From assembly GCA_963781215.1 (NCBI GenBank), contig CAWAFE010000018.1, positions 1 through 64,000 on the forward strand: a stretch of DNA of 64,000 bases, written 5' to 3'. The DNA is from AP-15 sp963781215 (lineage in GTDB: Bacteria > Pseudomonadota > Alphaproteobacteria > ATCC43930 > CGMCC-115725). The notes beneath the pieces are model-generated. The model was not told the DNA's origin. It worked only from the letters and a program-made list of their open reading frames with translations, and searched no databases. The first letter of the stretch is position 1. Each line of letters opens with the position of its first letter. The translations under genes were made by a program, and so were the position numbers. Positions 51,195-60,164 of this stretch are shown here, in pieces.

Positions 51195-52841
51195 TCAGGT
51201 CATGCGGCTGGAGAATTGGACCGTGGTGGCGCGGGCGCGGTAGTCGGTCTTGACGTTGACGAGCGCCACCATGCCCTCGTCGACCTTTTTCTGCGCGCGC
51301 TCCAGAGCCGGGCGGATGTCCTCGGGTTGCTCGACATATTCGCCGTAGCAGCCGAGCCCTTGGGCCATGATGTCGTAGCGGGTGTAGCCGAGATAGCGGC
51401 CGGGCTTGTCACCATCGGGGTCGGCGGTCCAGCCGCCGTTCAGGCTGATGACGCAGAGCAGTGGCAGCTTATGGCGTACCGCGGTGTCGAGCTCCATCGC
51501 GTTCTGCCCGAACGAGCCGTCGCCGTGCAGGCAGATGACCTGGGTATCAGGCTTGGCTGCCTTGGCCCCGACCGCGAACGGCAACCCCACCCCCATCGTG
51601 CCGAACGGCCCCGAGTTGAGGCGGTGGCCGGGGGTGAAGGTCGGGATCGACTGGCGGCCGAAATTCAGGATCTCCTGCCCGTCGACGCACAGGATCGCAT
51701 CGCGCTTCATGAAGTTCTTTACTTCCTCGCAGAGCCGCAGCGGATGGATGTCGCCGTCGGTCGGGTAGTTGCCGCCGGGGCCGGTGCGCTTGGCGATCTC
51801 GCCCTCGTGCAATTTGTTGCGCCAGGGCGCAAAGCGGTCGGCGGTCTTCCCGTCGATCGCTTCGACCAGCTGCTGCAAGACCGATCTGCAGTCGCCGACG
51901 ACCGGGATGTCGACATTGCGCGCCGACATGCCCAGCTCCTCGGGGTCGATCTCGATGCGGGCGATCGTCGCGTCCTTGTTGAAACGCGGCGGTGCGGCAT
52001 GGCCGATCACATAGTTCATCCGGGTGCCGAGGACGATGATCAGATCGGCGTCGCGAAACGCGCTGTTGCGCATCGTCAGGTAGGAATAGGGGTGGTCGTC
52101 CGGCACCACGCCGCGGCCTTGCGGGGTCGTGTAGAATGGGATCCCGGCCTTTTCGACAAAGGCCCGCATCTCGTTCCAGGCCTTTGACCACAACACCCCG
52201 CCGCCCGAGCAGATGATCGGTTGCTTCGCTTTATTGATGGCGTCGACCAGTGCGTTGATCGCCTTCGGTTCCGCATAGGGACGGGCCTCGATGATCGGCC
52301 GGCCGCAATAGCTCCAATCGACATCAGCCTCCTCGGCCTTGAGGTAGAGCACATCGCCGGGAAAATCGATATAGACCGGGCCGGGCTTTCCGTTCAGAGC
52401 CTTCTGGAACGCGAAATTCACCTGTTGCGGGATGCGCTTCAGATTGTGCACGCGGTCGGCATACTTGACGCAGGTCTTCAACGCTGAAACCTGGTCGATC
52501 TCCTGAAACACCTGGCGGCCGAACTGGCTGATCGGGCTCGACCCGCCGAACGCGACGACCGGGCAGCAATCGATCAGCGCATTGGCGAGGCCGGTCCCCA
52601 AGTTGAGGGTGGCGGGCCCACTCGCCGCCATGCAAACACCCGGCCCCTGGGTCACCCGCGAATAGGCCTGCGCCATATAGGCGGCACCCTGCTCGTGCCT
52701 TGTGTCGATCGCGCGGATGCCCTCCTTGATGCAGGTGCTTTCGGCATCCAGCATCGGTCCGCCCATAATATAGAATAGGTCCTTAACGCCCTGTGCCTTT
52801 AGGCATTTCGCCAGGATTTCGTAGCCTGCGAGCTCCGCCAT
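51195..52841 (-). CDS. TPP-dependent enzyme, 2-hydroxyacyl-CoA lyase/oxalyl-CoA decarboxylase-like
   Basis: 548 residues from the ATG at 52841, preceded by GAGGAGA. The same frame continues upstream through the frameshifted CoA-transferase gene, but that is not a fusion. Catalytic Glu is E50 in AIDTRHEQGAAYMAQAYSRV; the cofactor motif is LHGDGSFGQNAMELDTAVRH ending SLNGG near residue 470. Length and the adjacent CaiB-type CoA-transferase fit enzymes that cleave or decarboxylate CoA thioesters, such as oxalyl-CoA decarboxylase or 2-hydroxyacyl-CoA lyase. Which one cannot be decided here. Confidence 0.8.
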   Translation of the reverse strand: MAELAGYEILAKCLKAQGVKDLFYIMGGPMLDAESTCIKEGIRAIDTRHEQGAAYMAQAYSRVTQGPGVCMAASGPATLNLGTGLANALIDCCPVVAFGGSSPISQFGRQVFQEIDQVSALKTCVKYADRVHNLKRIPQQVNFAFQKALNGKPGPVYIDFPGDVLYLKAEEADVDWSYCGRPIIEARPYAEPKAINALVDAINKAKQPIICSGGGVLWSKAWNEMRAFVEKAGIPFYTTPQGRGVVPDDHPYSYLTMRNSAFRDADLIIVLGTRMNYVIGHAAPPRFNKDATIARIEIDPEELGMSARNVDIPVVGDCRSVLQQLVEAIDGKTADRFAPWRNKLHEGEIAKRTGPGGNYPTDGDIHPLRLCEEVKNFMKRDAILCVDGQEILNFGRQSIPTFTPGHRLNSGPFGTMGVGLPFAVGAKAAKPDTQVICLHGDGSFGQNAMELDTAVRHKLPLLCVISLNGGWTADPDGDKPGRYLGYTRYDIMAQGLGCYGEYVEQPEDIRPALERAQKKVDEGMVALVNVKTDYRARATTVQFSSRMT

Positions 52842-52903
52842 CTCAGAAATCTCCTCTCTCTGCTGTCGTCGTCCCATCCGCGGGGCGTTATTGTATCCGA
52901 TCG

Positions 52904-54113
52904 TCAGATCACTCCTTCCTTCTTCAAGGCCGCGAGATCGCCGGCGCTGATGCCGAGCCATTCGCCGAACACCTCGGCGCTGTGCTCGCCCAGGAGCGGC
53001 GCCGGTTCGAGCTTTGGCGGAGCGCCGTCGAAGCGCACCGGCCAGGACGGCATCTTGAACGGGCCGGTCGGGTGCTGCGCGACTTGAAGAATGCCGCGCT
53101 CGGTAAAGCTCGGCTCGTTCGTCAGCTCCATCGTGTCGAGCACCGCACCCGCCGGCACCCCCGCAGCGCCGATCAAGCGCATCGCCTCGTGCTTGTCCCG
53201 CCGCTTTGTCCACTCGGCGACCATCGCGTTGACCTCGTTCGATGCGCTCGCCGCGGGCCTGCGCGGTCTCGTAGCGCTCGTCGCCGATCAGCTCCTCGCG
53301 GCCGAGGAGCTTCAGCAGCCGATGCCAATGGTCCTTCTGCCGGGCGAAGACGTAGATCCAGTCGTTGGCCCCGCCCGGTGCGCAAGGAAATATCCCCGAC
53401 GGTGCGGTGTTGCTGCGGTTGCTATTGCGGGGCGCGGCCCGGCCCAGCACCGCCTGGGTCTGAAACGCGAAACGGATGTAGTGCAGCATCGCATCCTGCA
53501 TCGCCACCTGGAGCCGCCTGCCCTGGCCGGTGGCGCGGCGCTCGTAAAGCGCGCCCAGGATGCTGATCGCCATCAGCATGCCGGTGCCGGTATCGCCGAG
53601 CGAAACGCCAGGCCTGATCGGCGGCCCCTCGGGCTCGCCGGTGATGCTCATCGTGCCGCCGGATGCTTGCGCGATCATGTCGAAGGCGAGGTTCTTCTCG
53701 TACGGGCTCCCCTCGCCAAAGCCCTTGACCTGGGCATAAATGATCCCAGGGTTCAGCGCGCGGATCGCGTCGTAGCCGAGCCCGATCCGCTCGATCGTGC
53801 CGGGCGCCATGTTCTCGATCATCACGTCGGCGCGGCGCGCCATGTCCTTGACCAGCGCCAGCCCGCGCTCGGATTTGAGGTTGACCGTTACCGATTTCTT
53901 GTTGGCGTTGAACTCGAAGAAATAATACGAGTTGGGATGGCCCGGCGGCCCGGCGAAGGAGGTCCGCCCTGGCTCGCCGCCCTTGGGGTTCTCGACCTTG
54001 ACCACCTCGGCGCCGAGCCAGGCCAGCGCCTCGGTGCAGCTGGGGCCGGCTTCGAACTGGGTCAAATCGAGCACCTTGACCCCGGCCAGACATTTGAGCG
54101 GCACGCCGTCCAT
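52904..54113 (-). CDS. CaiB/BaiF-type CoA-transferase, frameshifted in this sequence
   Basis: GGAG upstream of the ATG at 54113. Type III CoA-transferase: LAGVKVLDLTQFEAGPSCTE, LGAEVVKVENPKGGEPGR (family Asp/Glu loop), NANKKSVTVNLKSERGLALV, IGLGYDAIRALNPGIIYAQV and GVSLGDTGTGMLMAISILGA. At about 53238 one extra base moves the frame; removing it gives ERIEEVNAMVAEWTKRRDKH and the normal C-terminus (GAAGVPAGAVLDTMELTNEP, then KLEPAPLLGEHSAEVFGEWL). The corrected length is 402 residues, as expected for formyl-CoA transferase-like proteins. It probably activates an acid for the TPP enzyme encoded just downstream. Confidence 0.88.
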
Positions 54114-54290
54114 CGCCTTTACTCCTATCCCACCCCGATCGCCCCAACGGGGCCACGCACGATAGCGCAGCCTGTCGCGCTGCGAAAACAGACAAAACTC
54201 TTTTGCGCCGCCCTGCCGATTGCGTTAGGGGATGCGCGGCGAATGCGGAATTCCTGTGGCGTTGCCGCATCTGCGGCGGGGAAGGAGGAC

Positions 54291-55226
54291 ATGGCAACGA
54301 ACCGGCCCAGCGTGTTCATCGACGGCGAGGCGGGGACGACCGGGCTCGGCATCCGAACCCGCCTCGACAATCTGCCGGAAATCGCGGTGGCTAGCCTGCC
54401 GCCGGCGCAGCGCAAGGACCCGGCCGCGCGCCGCGACATGATGGCGACCGTCGATTTGGTAGTGCTGTGCCTGCCCGACGAGGCCGCGCGAGAGGCGGTG
54501 GCGCTGGCCGACGGGCTCGGTCCCGCCGCGCCGAAGCTGCTCGACGCCAGCACCGCGCATCGCGTGCATCCGGACTGGACCTACGGCTTTGCCGAGATGA
54601 CCGAGGGCCAGACAACGCGCATCGCTGACGCGGGCCGGGTCGCCAATCCCGGCTGTTATCCCACCGGCGCGATCGCGCTGCTGCGGCCGCTGATCGACGC
54701 CGGCATCGTGCCGCCCGATTACCCCGTCGCGATCAACGCGGTCAGTGGCTATTCGGGGGGTGGAAAGTCGATGATCGCGGCGCATGAAGAGGCCGGCGGC
54801 CCGGCCTTCGAGCTTTACGGGCTCGGCCTCGAACACAAGCACGTACCCGAGACCCAGCTTTATTCCGGGCTGACGCGACGGCCGATTTTCGTACCCTCGG
54901 TCGGCCATTTCCGCCAGGGCATGCTGGTCTCGGTGCCGCTGCACCTCGACACGTTGCCGGGCACGCCGCGCGGCGCCGACCTCTACGAGGTGCTGGCGGC
55001 GCGCTATCGCGATTGCATGCTCGTTTCGGTCGTCGAGCCGAGCGCGGACGGCAAGCTCGACCCAACGGCGATCAACGGCACCGACCGGCTCGAGCTCTCG
55101 GTCCATGCCAACGAGGCGCTGGGCCAGGCGGTTCTGGTGGCCCGGCTCGACAACCTTGGCAAGGGCGCATCGGGTGCGGCGGTGCAGAACATCCGCTTGA
55201 TGCTGGGATTGGACGCGAGCGAGTGA
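54291..55226 (+). CDS. argC: N-acetyl-gamma-glutamyl-phosphate reductase, type 2
   Basis: 311 residues; GGAGG at 54284-54288 precedes the ATG. NADPH-dependent reduction of N-acetylglutamyl phosphate in arginine synthesis. The short form is typical of alphaproteobacteria: SVFIDGEAGTTGLGIRTRLD (dinucleotide loop), VLCLPDEAAREAVALADGLG, the catalytic Cys in AGRVANPGCYPTGAIALLRP, and NAVSGYSGGGKSMIA with the conserved GHFRQGM region later. The upstream divergent gene is the CoA-transferase. Confidence 0.95.
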   Translation: MATNRPSVFIDGEAGTTGLGIRTRLDNLPEIAVASLPPAQRKDPAARRDMMATVDLVVLCLPDEAAREAVALADGLGPAAPKLLDASTAHRVHPDWTYGFAEMTEGQTTRIADAGRVANPGCYPTGAIALLRPLIDAGIVPPDYPVAINAVSGYSGGGKSMIAAHEEAGGPAFELYGLGLEHKHVPETQLYSGLTRRPIFVPSVGHFRQGMLVSVPLHLDTLPGTPRGADLYEVLAARYRDCMLVSVVEPSADGKLDPTAINGTDRLELSVHANEALGQAVLVARLDNLGKGASGAAVQNIRLMLGLDASE

Positions 55227-55273
55227 CACCCGGCCGGCCGGCACGATAGCCCTTTCCCTGACATGGGCGAACC

Positions 55274-55825
55274 ATGGGACCGCTGCTGCTCGCTCACCGC
55301 AACCAATTCCCGCGCATTGATCCGACAGCGTTCATCGCGCCGGGGGTCGTGGTGACCGGCGATGTCGAGATCGGGCCGCGGGCCAATCTGTGGTTCAACG
55401 TCGTCGTGCGCGGGGACGACGCGCCGATACATATCGGGGCCGGCGCCAATATTCAGGACGGCACCGTGGTCCACGGCTCGCTTGACCGCGGCGAGCAGAT
55501 ACCGTGCTGGATCGGCGACGAGGTCGCAATCGGCCATCTGGCGTTGATCCATGGCTGTCGGCTGGAAAACCGGTCGTTCGTCGGTATGAAGGCCTGCGTC
55601 ATGGACCGCGCCGTCGTCGAGGGCGGCGCGATGGTCGCGGCGGCTGCGCTCGTCACCCCGCGTATGCGTGTCAAGGCGGGGCAGCTCTGGGCCGGCGCCC
55701 CCGCCCGCTTCGCCCGCGACCTGAGCGCGGACGAGACCGAGTACATGCGCTGGGTGCAGCAGCACTACCTGGAGAGAGCGGCCGAGTATTCGCTCGCACC
55801 GCCGGCGGAGAGTCGCCGCACTTGA
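55274..55825 (+). CDS. Gamma-class carbonic anhydrase family protein
   Basis: 183 residues forming a left-handed beta-helix: hexapeptide repeats run from PTAFIAPGVVVTGDVEIGPR to GAMVAAAALVTPRMRVKAGQ. Zinc-binding His match the family at H67 (TVVHGS), H88 and H93 (AIGHLALIHGC). R46 and D48 (VVRGDDA) and Q61 (NIQDG) are also conserved. Trimeric; some members are carbonic anhydrases, others have unknown function. It lies 48 bases after argC. Confidence 0.88.
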   Translation: MGPLLLAHRNQFPRIDPTAFIAPGVVVTGDVEIGPRANLWFNVVVRGDDAPIHIGAGANIQDGTVVHGSLDRGEQIPCWIGDEVAIGHLALIHGCRLENRSFVGMKACVMDRAVVEGGAMVAAAALVTPRMRVKAGQLWAGAPARFARDLSADETEYMRWVQQHYLERAAEYSLAPPAESRRT

Positions 55826-55881
55826 CACCGGCCCGCGCAACTGGCGGGATCGGGGTATCGGATTCGTCGAGGAGAACGGGT

Positions 55882-56682
55882 ATGCGGGCTAATCGGGTGC
55901 GTGACAATTGGCAGGCAGGCAAGCCCGTCGTCAACAGCTGGTGCGGCATCCCCAGCAGCTTTGCCGCCGAGGTCATGGCCAATATGGGCTGGGACTCGCT
56001 GGTCATCGACATGCAGCACGGCATGATCGACTACCAGATGATGGTGACGATGCTGCAGGGCATCTCGACCACGGAGACCACACCCTTGGTGCGGGTGCCG
56101 TGGAACGACCCGGCGCACATCATGAAGGCGCTCGACGCCGGCGCCTTCGGCATCATCTGCCCGATGATCAACAACCGCGCCGAGGCCGAGAAGTTCGTCG
56201 GCGCGATGCGCTATGCGCCGCTCGGCTATCGCAGCTCGGGGCCGATCCGCGCCTCGGTCTATGCCGGCGCCGACTATCACGCCAAGGCGAACGACGTGGT
56301 CGTCGCTTTCGGCATGATCGAGACCGCCGAGGCGATGGACAATCTCGACCAGATCCTGTCGGTCAAGGGGCTCGACGCGATCTATATCGGACCCTCTGAC
56401 CTGTCGATCTCCTACGGCCACCCGCCGGGCGGCGACAAGCCCGACGAGTGGATGATGACGGCGCTGAAAAAGGTGCTCGACGGCTGCAAGCGGCACGGGG
56501 TCAAGCCCGGCATCCATTGCGGCGCGCCGGCCTACGCCAAGAAGATGATCGAGATGGGCTTTGTCTTCGTCACGGTCGGCGGCGACAACCGCTTTATGAC
56601 GATGGGCGGCCAGCAGGCGGTTGCGGAGATGCGCTCGGACGCGCCGGCAAAGCCCGCTTCCGCCGGATCGAGCCCTTACTGA
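55882..56682 (+). CDS. HpcH/HpaI aldolase/citrate lyase family protein
   Basis: 266 residues; GAGGAG precedes the ATG at 55882. Class II pyruvate-type aldolase barrel: AAEVMANMGWDSLVIDMQHG (acidic/His active-site region), LVRVPWNDPAHIMKALDAGA, GAFGIICPMINNRAEAEKFV, GMIETAEAMDNLDQILSVKG and IYIGPSDLSISYGHPPGG. Enzymes of this family cleave or form 2-keto-hydroxy acids with pyruvate or glyoxylate. The stop codon lies inside a tandem 20-base duplication. Confidence 0.9.
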   Translation: MRANRVRDNWQAGKPVVNSWCGIPSSFAAEVMANMGWDSLVIDMQHGMIDYQMMVTMLQGISTTETTPLVRVPWNDPAHIMKALDAGAFGIICPMINNRAEAEKFVGAMRYAPLGYRSSGPIRASVYAGADYHAKANDVVVAFGMIETAEAMDNLDQILSVKGLDAIYIGPSDLSISYGHPPGGDKPDEWMMTALKKVLDGCKRHGVKPGIHCGAPAYAKKMIEMGFVFVTVGGDNRFMTMGGQQAVAEMRSDAPAKPASAGSSPY

Positions 56683-56717
56683 GGCGGGCCATTAGTCACT
56701 GAGGCGGGCCATTAGTC
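56678..56717. repeat. Perfect tandem duplication of 20 bases
   Basis: Two adjacent copies of actgaggcgggccattagtc. The first contains the TGA stop of the aldolase gene and, on the other strand, a TAA; the second contains the TAA that ends the minus-strand fragment. Confidence 0.9.
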
Positions 56718-56905
56718 GACGCCGTTGACGACGCCGCTGATCAGGTTACCGGCGTAAAGCGGGCCGAGATCGACGCCGCCGGTCGGCGGCACGGGCGCCA
56801 AGGCCGCGACGAGTGCGGCGAGGCGCCGCTCTCCGGCGCGCGCGAGTTCTTCGGCGGCCTCGACCGTGACCACGGAAAAGCGCAGCCTGTCCCCCGGCCG
56901 GCGCC
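56712..56905 (-). pseudogene. C-terminal gene fragment
   Basis: On the minus strand a protein-like tail, RLRFSVVTVEAAEELARAGE then RRLAALVAALAPVPPTGGVD and LGPLYAGNLISGVVNGVD, ends at a TAA inside the tandem duplication. Upstream, at about 56920-56970, it runs directly into repeat sequence, so its 5' part is missing. The composition is that of a real protein C-terminus but I do not recognise the family. Confidence 0.45.
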
Positions 56906-56922
56906 GGCCGAGACCCCAACCG

Positions 56923-56967
56923 ACGGTGACATTTCTAAATGGCACAGACGGTGACATCTCTATTCGG
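56923..56967. mobile_element. Direct repeats resembling an insertion-sequence end
   Basis: acggtgacatttctaaatgg (56923-56942) and acggtgacatctctattcgg (56948-56967) are direct repeats with a 25-base period. Repeated GGTGACATTTCT-type sequences occur at the ends of IS481/IS21-like elements. No transposase gene is present, so at most this is a solo end. It sits exactly where a minus-strand gene fragment loses its 5' part. Confidence 0.4.
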
Positions 56968-57077
56968 CGAAGACACCATCTGTTTGAGCCAATGCATCCT
57001 GGACTGGCGGTGACGGTGCCCATGCAGTTCGCTCGTCTGAGGAGCGGCCGGTGATCGGTCGCCGCGCGCCGATGCCG

Positions 57078-57317
57078 TCAGTATCGGGGCGGCGGAGGCG
57101 TCGTCAGGGCGCCGGTGATGGCGCCGAGCGCTCCGCCCGCCCCGGCGCCGATCGCCGCACCCGGGCCGCCACCCGCCGCCGCCCCGATCGCGGCCCCGGC
57201 ACCGGCACCAATCAAGCCGCCGCCGATTGCCCTCTGGCCGGGGTCATAGGGGTTGGTGCAGCCCGCCAGTCCGAGCGTCAATATGATCGCAGCGATCGCA
57301 GTCGGGGTCTTCGACAT
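57078..57317 (-). CDS. Small glycine-zipper lipoprotein
   Basis: 79 residues; AAGGAG precedes the ATG at 57317. Lipoprotein signal MSKTPTAIAAIILTLGLAGC (lipobox LAGC), then TNPYDPGQRA and a glycine zipper (GGGLIGAGAGAAIGAAAGGG). The tail is proline-rich. Glycine-zipper lipoproteins are embedded or attached in the outer membrane, with mostly unknown function. It is a single-gene unit. Confidence 0.75.
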   Translation of the reverse strand: MSKTPTAIAAIILTLGLAGCTNPYDPGQRAIGGGLIGAGAGAAIGAAAGGGPGAAIGAGAGGALGAITGALTTPPPPRY

Positions 57318-57510
57318 GTCGTCTCCTTTCGAGTAACTAAAGAGTGGCCTGCCCGTTCCAACAAGCGCCGTCGATGCAGAGTTCCGATACGCCAATAGAA
57401 ATCGAGCGCAAAACGGCCGAACATGCCGGGGAGCACAATCATCGGCTATTTGATCTGACTCGCTGTCGAGCCGGGCGAACCATCATGCTCCTGCCTGCCG
57501 GTTTTCCCGC

Positions 57511-58218
57511 GTGCGCCGGGCAGTTACGGAATGGCTGCGGCGTCGACAACCCGCTATAATCGCGCGTCAATTATGGGATGCGGCGCTGACGCGCTTTACG
57601 GTCATCGACATGTTTGCCGAGCCGGCGGTTCGGCGATCGCTGATCGGCGCCTTCCTGATGATGCTGTCGGTGACCTTCGCCTTTTGGGGTGTCGCGACCT
57701 TCATTCCGACCTATGTCGGCACGGTGGCTGCCAGGGCCGGGTTGTCGGCGCCGGAATGGTCGGGTTGGGCCGGGCTCGTCAGTAGCGTGTTTGGAATCTT
57801 CGGCTTTGTCAGCCTCGGTTTTCTTGCCGATATCGTGGGCCGCAAGCCGACGGCGATGCTGTTCTATGGAATGAGCCTCGTGCTGACACCGGTGGTTTAT
57901 CTGTGGGCCCACGATCTCCGGGTCCTGATGGTTGCTGTCGGGGCTTTCGGCTTCTTCACCATCGGCATCTGGGCCTGGGCCCCGGTGTGGCTGCCTGAGT
58001 TGTTCCCGACGCGAATGCGTGGCACCGCGATTGCGTTTTGCTTTAACGCGCCGCGCTTCATCTCCTGCGTCGGACCGCTGATCGCCGGCACCCTGATCGT
58101 CTCTCTCGGCGGTTTTGGCCCGGCGGCGACGATCATCGGACTGTTTTTCGCCCTTGGATTTATCGTGGCGCCGTTCCTGCCCGAGACCAGGGGAAAGCCT
58201 CTGCCCGAAACCATGTGA
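57511..58218 (+). pseudogene. C-terminal half of a major facilitator superfamily transporter
   Basis: About 235 codons encode six membrane segments of an MFS sugar/acid transporter: VRRSLIGAFLMMLSVTFAFW, FIPTYVGTVAARAGLSAPEW, the loop LADIVGRKPTAMLFYGMSLV, and ELFPTRMRGTAIAFCFNAPR. Complete transporters have about 420 residues and twelve helices; the first six helices are missing, and the 190 bases upstream cannot hold them. The 5' region is short non-matching sequence. So this is a truncated remnant, close to the IS-end-like repeats. Confidence 0.72.
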
Positions 58219-58235
58219 GGTCGTGCCGCCGATCC

Positions 58236-59411
58236 TCAGCGGTTCTGCTTCTCCAAAAACCGCTCGGCGAGGCGGGCGAGAAAGCTGCTGCCGAACGGAA
58301 TCGCGGCGTCGTTGAAGTCGTAGCGTGCGTTGTGGAGGAAGCAGCCGCCCTCGCCGGGGCCGTTGCCGAGCCACAGCATGGCCCCCGGCCGTGCGTTGAG
58401 CATGAACGAGAAATCCTCGCCGCCCATCGACGGCGCGATATCGCGGATCACCCCTTCGGGGCCGCAGATTTCGGCCGCGACCTCGGCGGCGAACTCGGTC
58501 TCGGCGGCATGGTTGATCGTCGGCGGATAGTTTCGGCGATATTCCGCCTCGGCCCTGGCGCCGTGCAGCGCCGCGATGCCGCGCGCGATCTCGCCGAGCC
58601 GGCGCTCGATCAGGTCGCGCACCTCCGGGCGAAAGCTGCGCGCGGTGCCGCCGATGTGGAGATCGTCGGGGATGACGTTGTAGGCCGATCCGCCCCGCAT
58701 AAAGCCGACGCTGACGACGGCCAATTCGATCGGATCGATGTCGCGGCTGGCGATCGTCTGCAATGCCAGCACGATCTGAGCGCCGATCACGAACGGATCG
58801 ATGCCGAGATGCGGGTGTGCGGCATGCGTGCCGCGCCCCTTGATCCGGATGTCCCAGCGGTCCGACGCGGCGAGCAATGGCCCGGGCCTTGCCGCGATGT
58901 GGCCGACCGGGATGCCGGGCTTATTGTGCAGCGCGAAGACGGCGTCGCACGGAAATTTCTCGAACAGCCCTTGCTCGACCATCACCCGGCCGCCGCCGCC
59001 GCCTTCCTCGGCCGGCTGAAAGATCAGGTGCACGGTGCCATCGAAATTGCGGGTCGCGGCGAGATACCGGGCGGCGCCCAGCAGCATCGTCGTGTGGCCG
59101 TCATGGCCGCAGGCGTGCATCTTGCCGTCATGGGTCGAGCGGTGCCCGAAATCGTTCATCTCGTGGATCGGCAACGCGTCCATGTCGGCGCGTAGCCCGA
59201 TCGCGGCCGGGGTGTTGCCGCGCCGGATCGTGCCGACGACGCCGGTCCCGGCGAGCCCGCGATGGACTTCGCAGCCGTATTCGGCGAGCTTTGCCGCGAC
59301 CAGATCGGCGGTCCGCTCCTCGGCGAAAGCGAGCTCGGGGTGGGCGTGGATGTCGCGGCGGATCACCGCGAGCTCGTCCAGGTAGTCGAGCATCTGGGCA
59401 ATGACCGTCAT
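58236..59411 (-). CDS. M20 family amidohydrolase (hippurate hydrolase/IAA-amino acid hydrolase-like)
   Basis: 391 residues; AAGGAG precedes the ATG at 59411. Metal-dependent amidohydrolase: IRRDIHAHPELAFAEERTAD, IGLRADMDALPIHEMNDFGH, MHACGHDGHTTMLLGAARYL (Cys and His ligands), LIFQPAEEGGGGGRVMVEQG (Glu pair) and SMGGEDFSFMLNARPGAMLW (Glu/Asp region) in order. It cleaves N-acyl amino acids such as hippurate or related amides. The large internal dimerisation domain is present, so the protein is full length. Confidence 0.92.
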   Translation of the reverse strand: MTVIAQMLDYLDELAVIRRDIHAHPELAFAEERTADLVAAKLAEYGCEVHRGLAGTGVVGTIRRGNTPAAIGLRADMDALPIHEMNDFGHRSTHDGKMHACGHDGHTTMLLGAARYLAATRNFDGTVHLIFQPAEEGGGGGRVMVEQGLFEKFPCDAVFALHNKPGIPVGHIAARPGPLLAASDRWDIRIKGRGTHAAHPHLGIDPFVIGAQIVLALQTIASRDIDPIELAVVSVGFMRGGSAYNVIPDDLHIGGTARSFRPEVRDLIERRLGEIARGIAALHGARAEAEYRRNYPPTINHAAETEFAAEVAAEICGPEGVIRDIAPSMGGEDFSFMLNARPGAMLWLGNGPGEGGCFLHNARYDFNDAAIPFGSSFLARLAERFLEKQNR

Positions 59412-59557
59412 CAGGGGCTCCTTCTGCGCCAACCGCTCTGAGCGTGGACTATCTCGAATATCCGTCGCGCTAAGAAGGGAATTGCGGACCGCTGGCAAAA
59501 TCGGGCTAATTCGAGAGCGAGGCGGGCGTCCGCGCGGTGGTCGGGGGAACGGGGCGC

Positions 59558-60089
59558 ATGCGTGGGAAATCGACGATCGCGGTCGTGGCACTGGCGGCAT
59601 TGCTGGCGGCCTGCGTGCCCGAGCCGCCGCCGCCGATCAATTCGCCGGCCTTTGCCATCCGGGCGCCGCTGCCGGGCGAGCCCGGCTATCTCGACACGAT
59701 CAAGTTCATCGACAACGGCATCAAATACGTCTCGGTGGAGGGCGGCTTTTTCATCTCGGCCGATGGCGAGATGTGCTTCCAGGGAACGGTCAATCCGGAG
59801 CGATCGGCCTTGGTGAACTATCTCAATTTTTGGTGCATCAGCCCGATGGCGGTCGGCGAGGTCGACGCGCTTGCAAAACAGCATCAGCTATATCAATGCG
59901 GTGCGGCTGTGGTGCCGGCACTCCGCCCCGCAATGCGCGCACAAGATCGGCAATCCGAACATGCTCGACGACCGATGGATCGCCAACAGCATAACGGCCG
60001 ACACCGTGCCCGTCAGGCAACAGCGGGCCGCGATCTTTCACCTGATCTATCTGATGGGTGGAAGCGGCGGCCCCGAGCCGTTGCACTAG
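59558..60089 (+). CDS. Putative lipoprotein, frameshifted in this sequence
   Basis: ATG at 59558 opens a lipoprotein signal (RGKSTIAVVALAALLAACVP, lipobox LAAC). The mature part reads DTIKFIDNGIKYVSVEGGFF, SADGEMCFQGTVNPERSALV, NFWCISPMAVGEVDAL and then loses sense. Removing one T at 59871/59872 continues QNSISYINAVRLWCRHSAPQ, CAHKIGNPNMLDDRWIANSI and a stop at 60089, giving 176 residues with several Cys. No family is recognised; the composition before and after the shift is uniform, supporting one gene. Confidence 0.65.
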
Positions 60090-60164
60090 GGCGACGCCGC
60101 GCTTGACACCCCGCCGCGAGCGGCTAGCGTCGGTGCGGACAACCCCTGCGACGGAGGAAACCCG

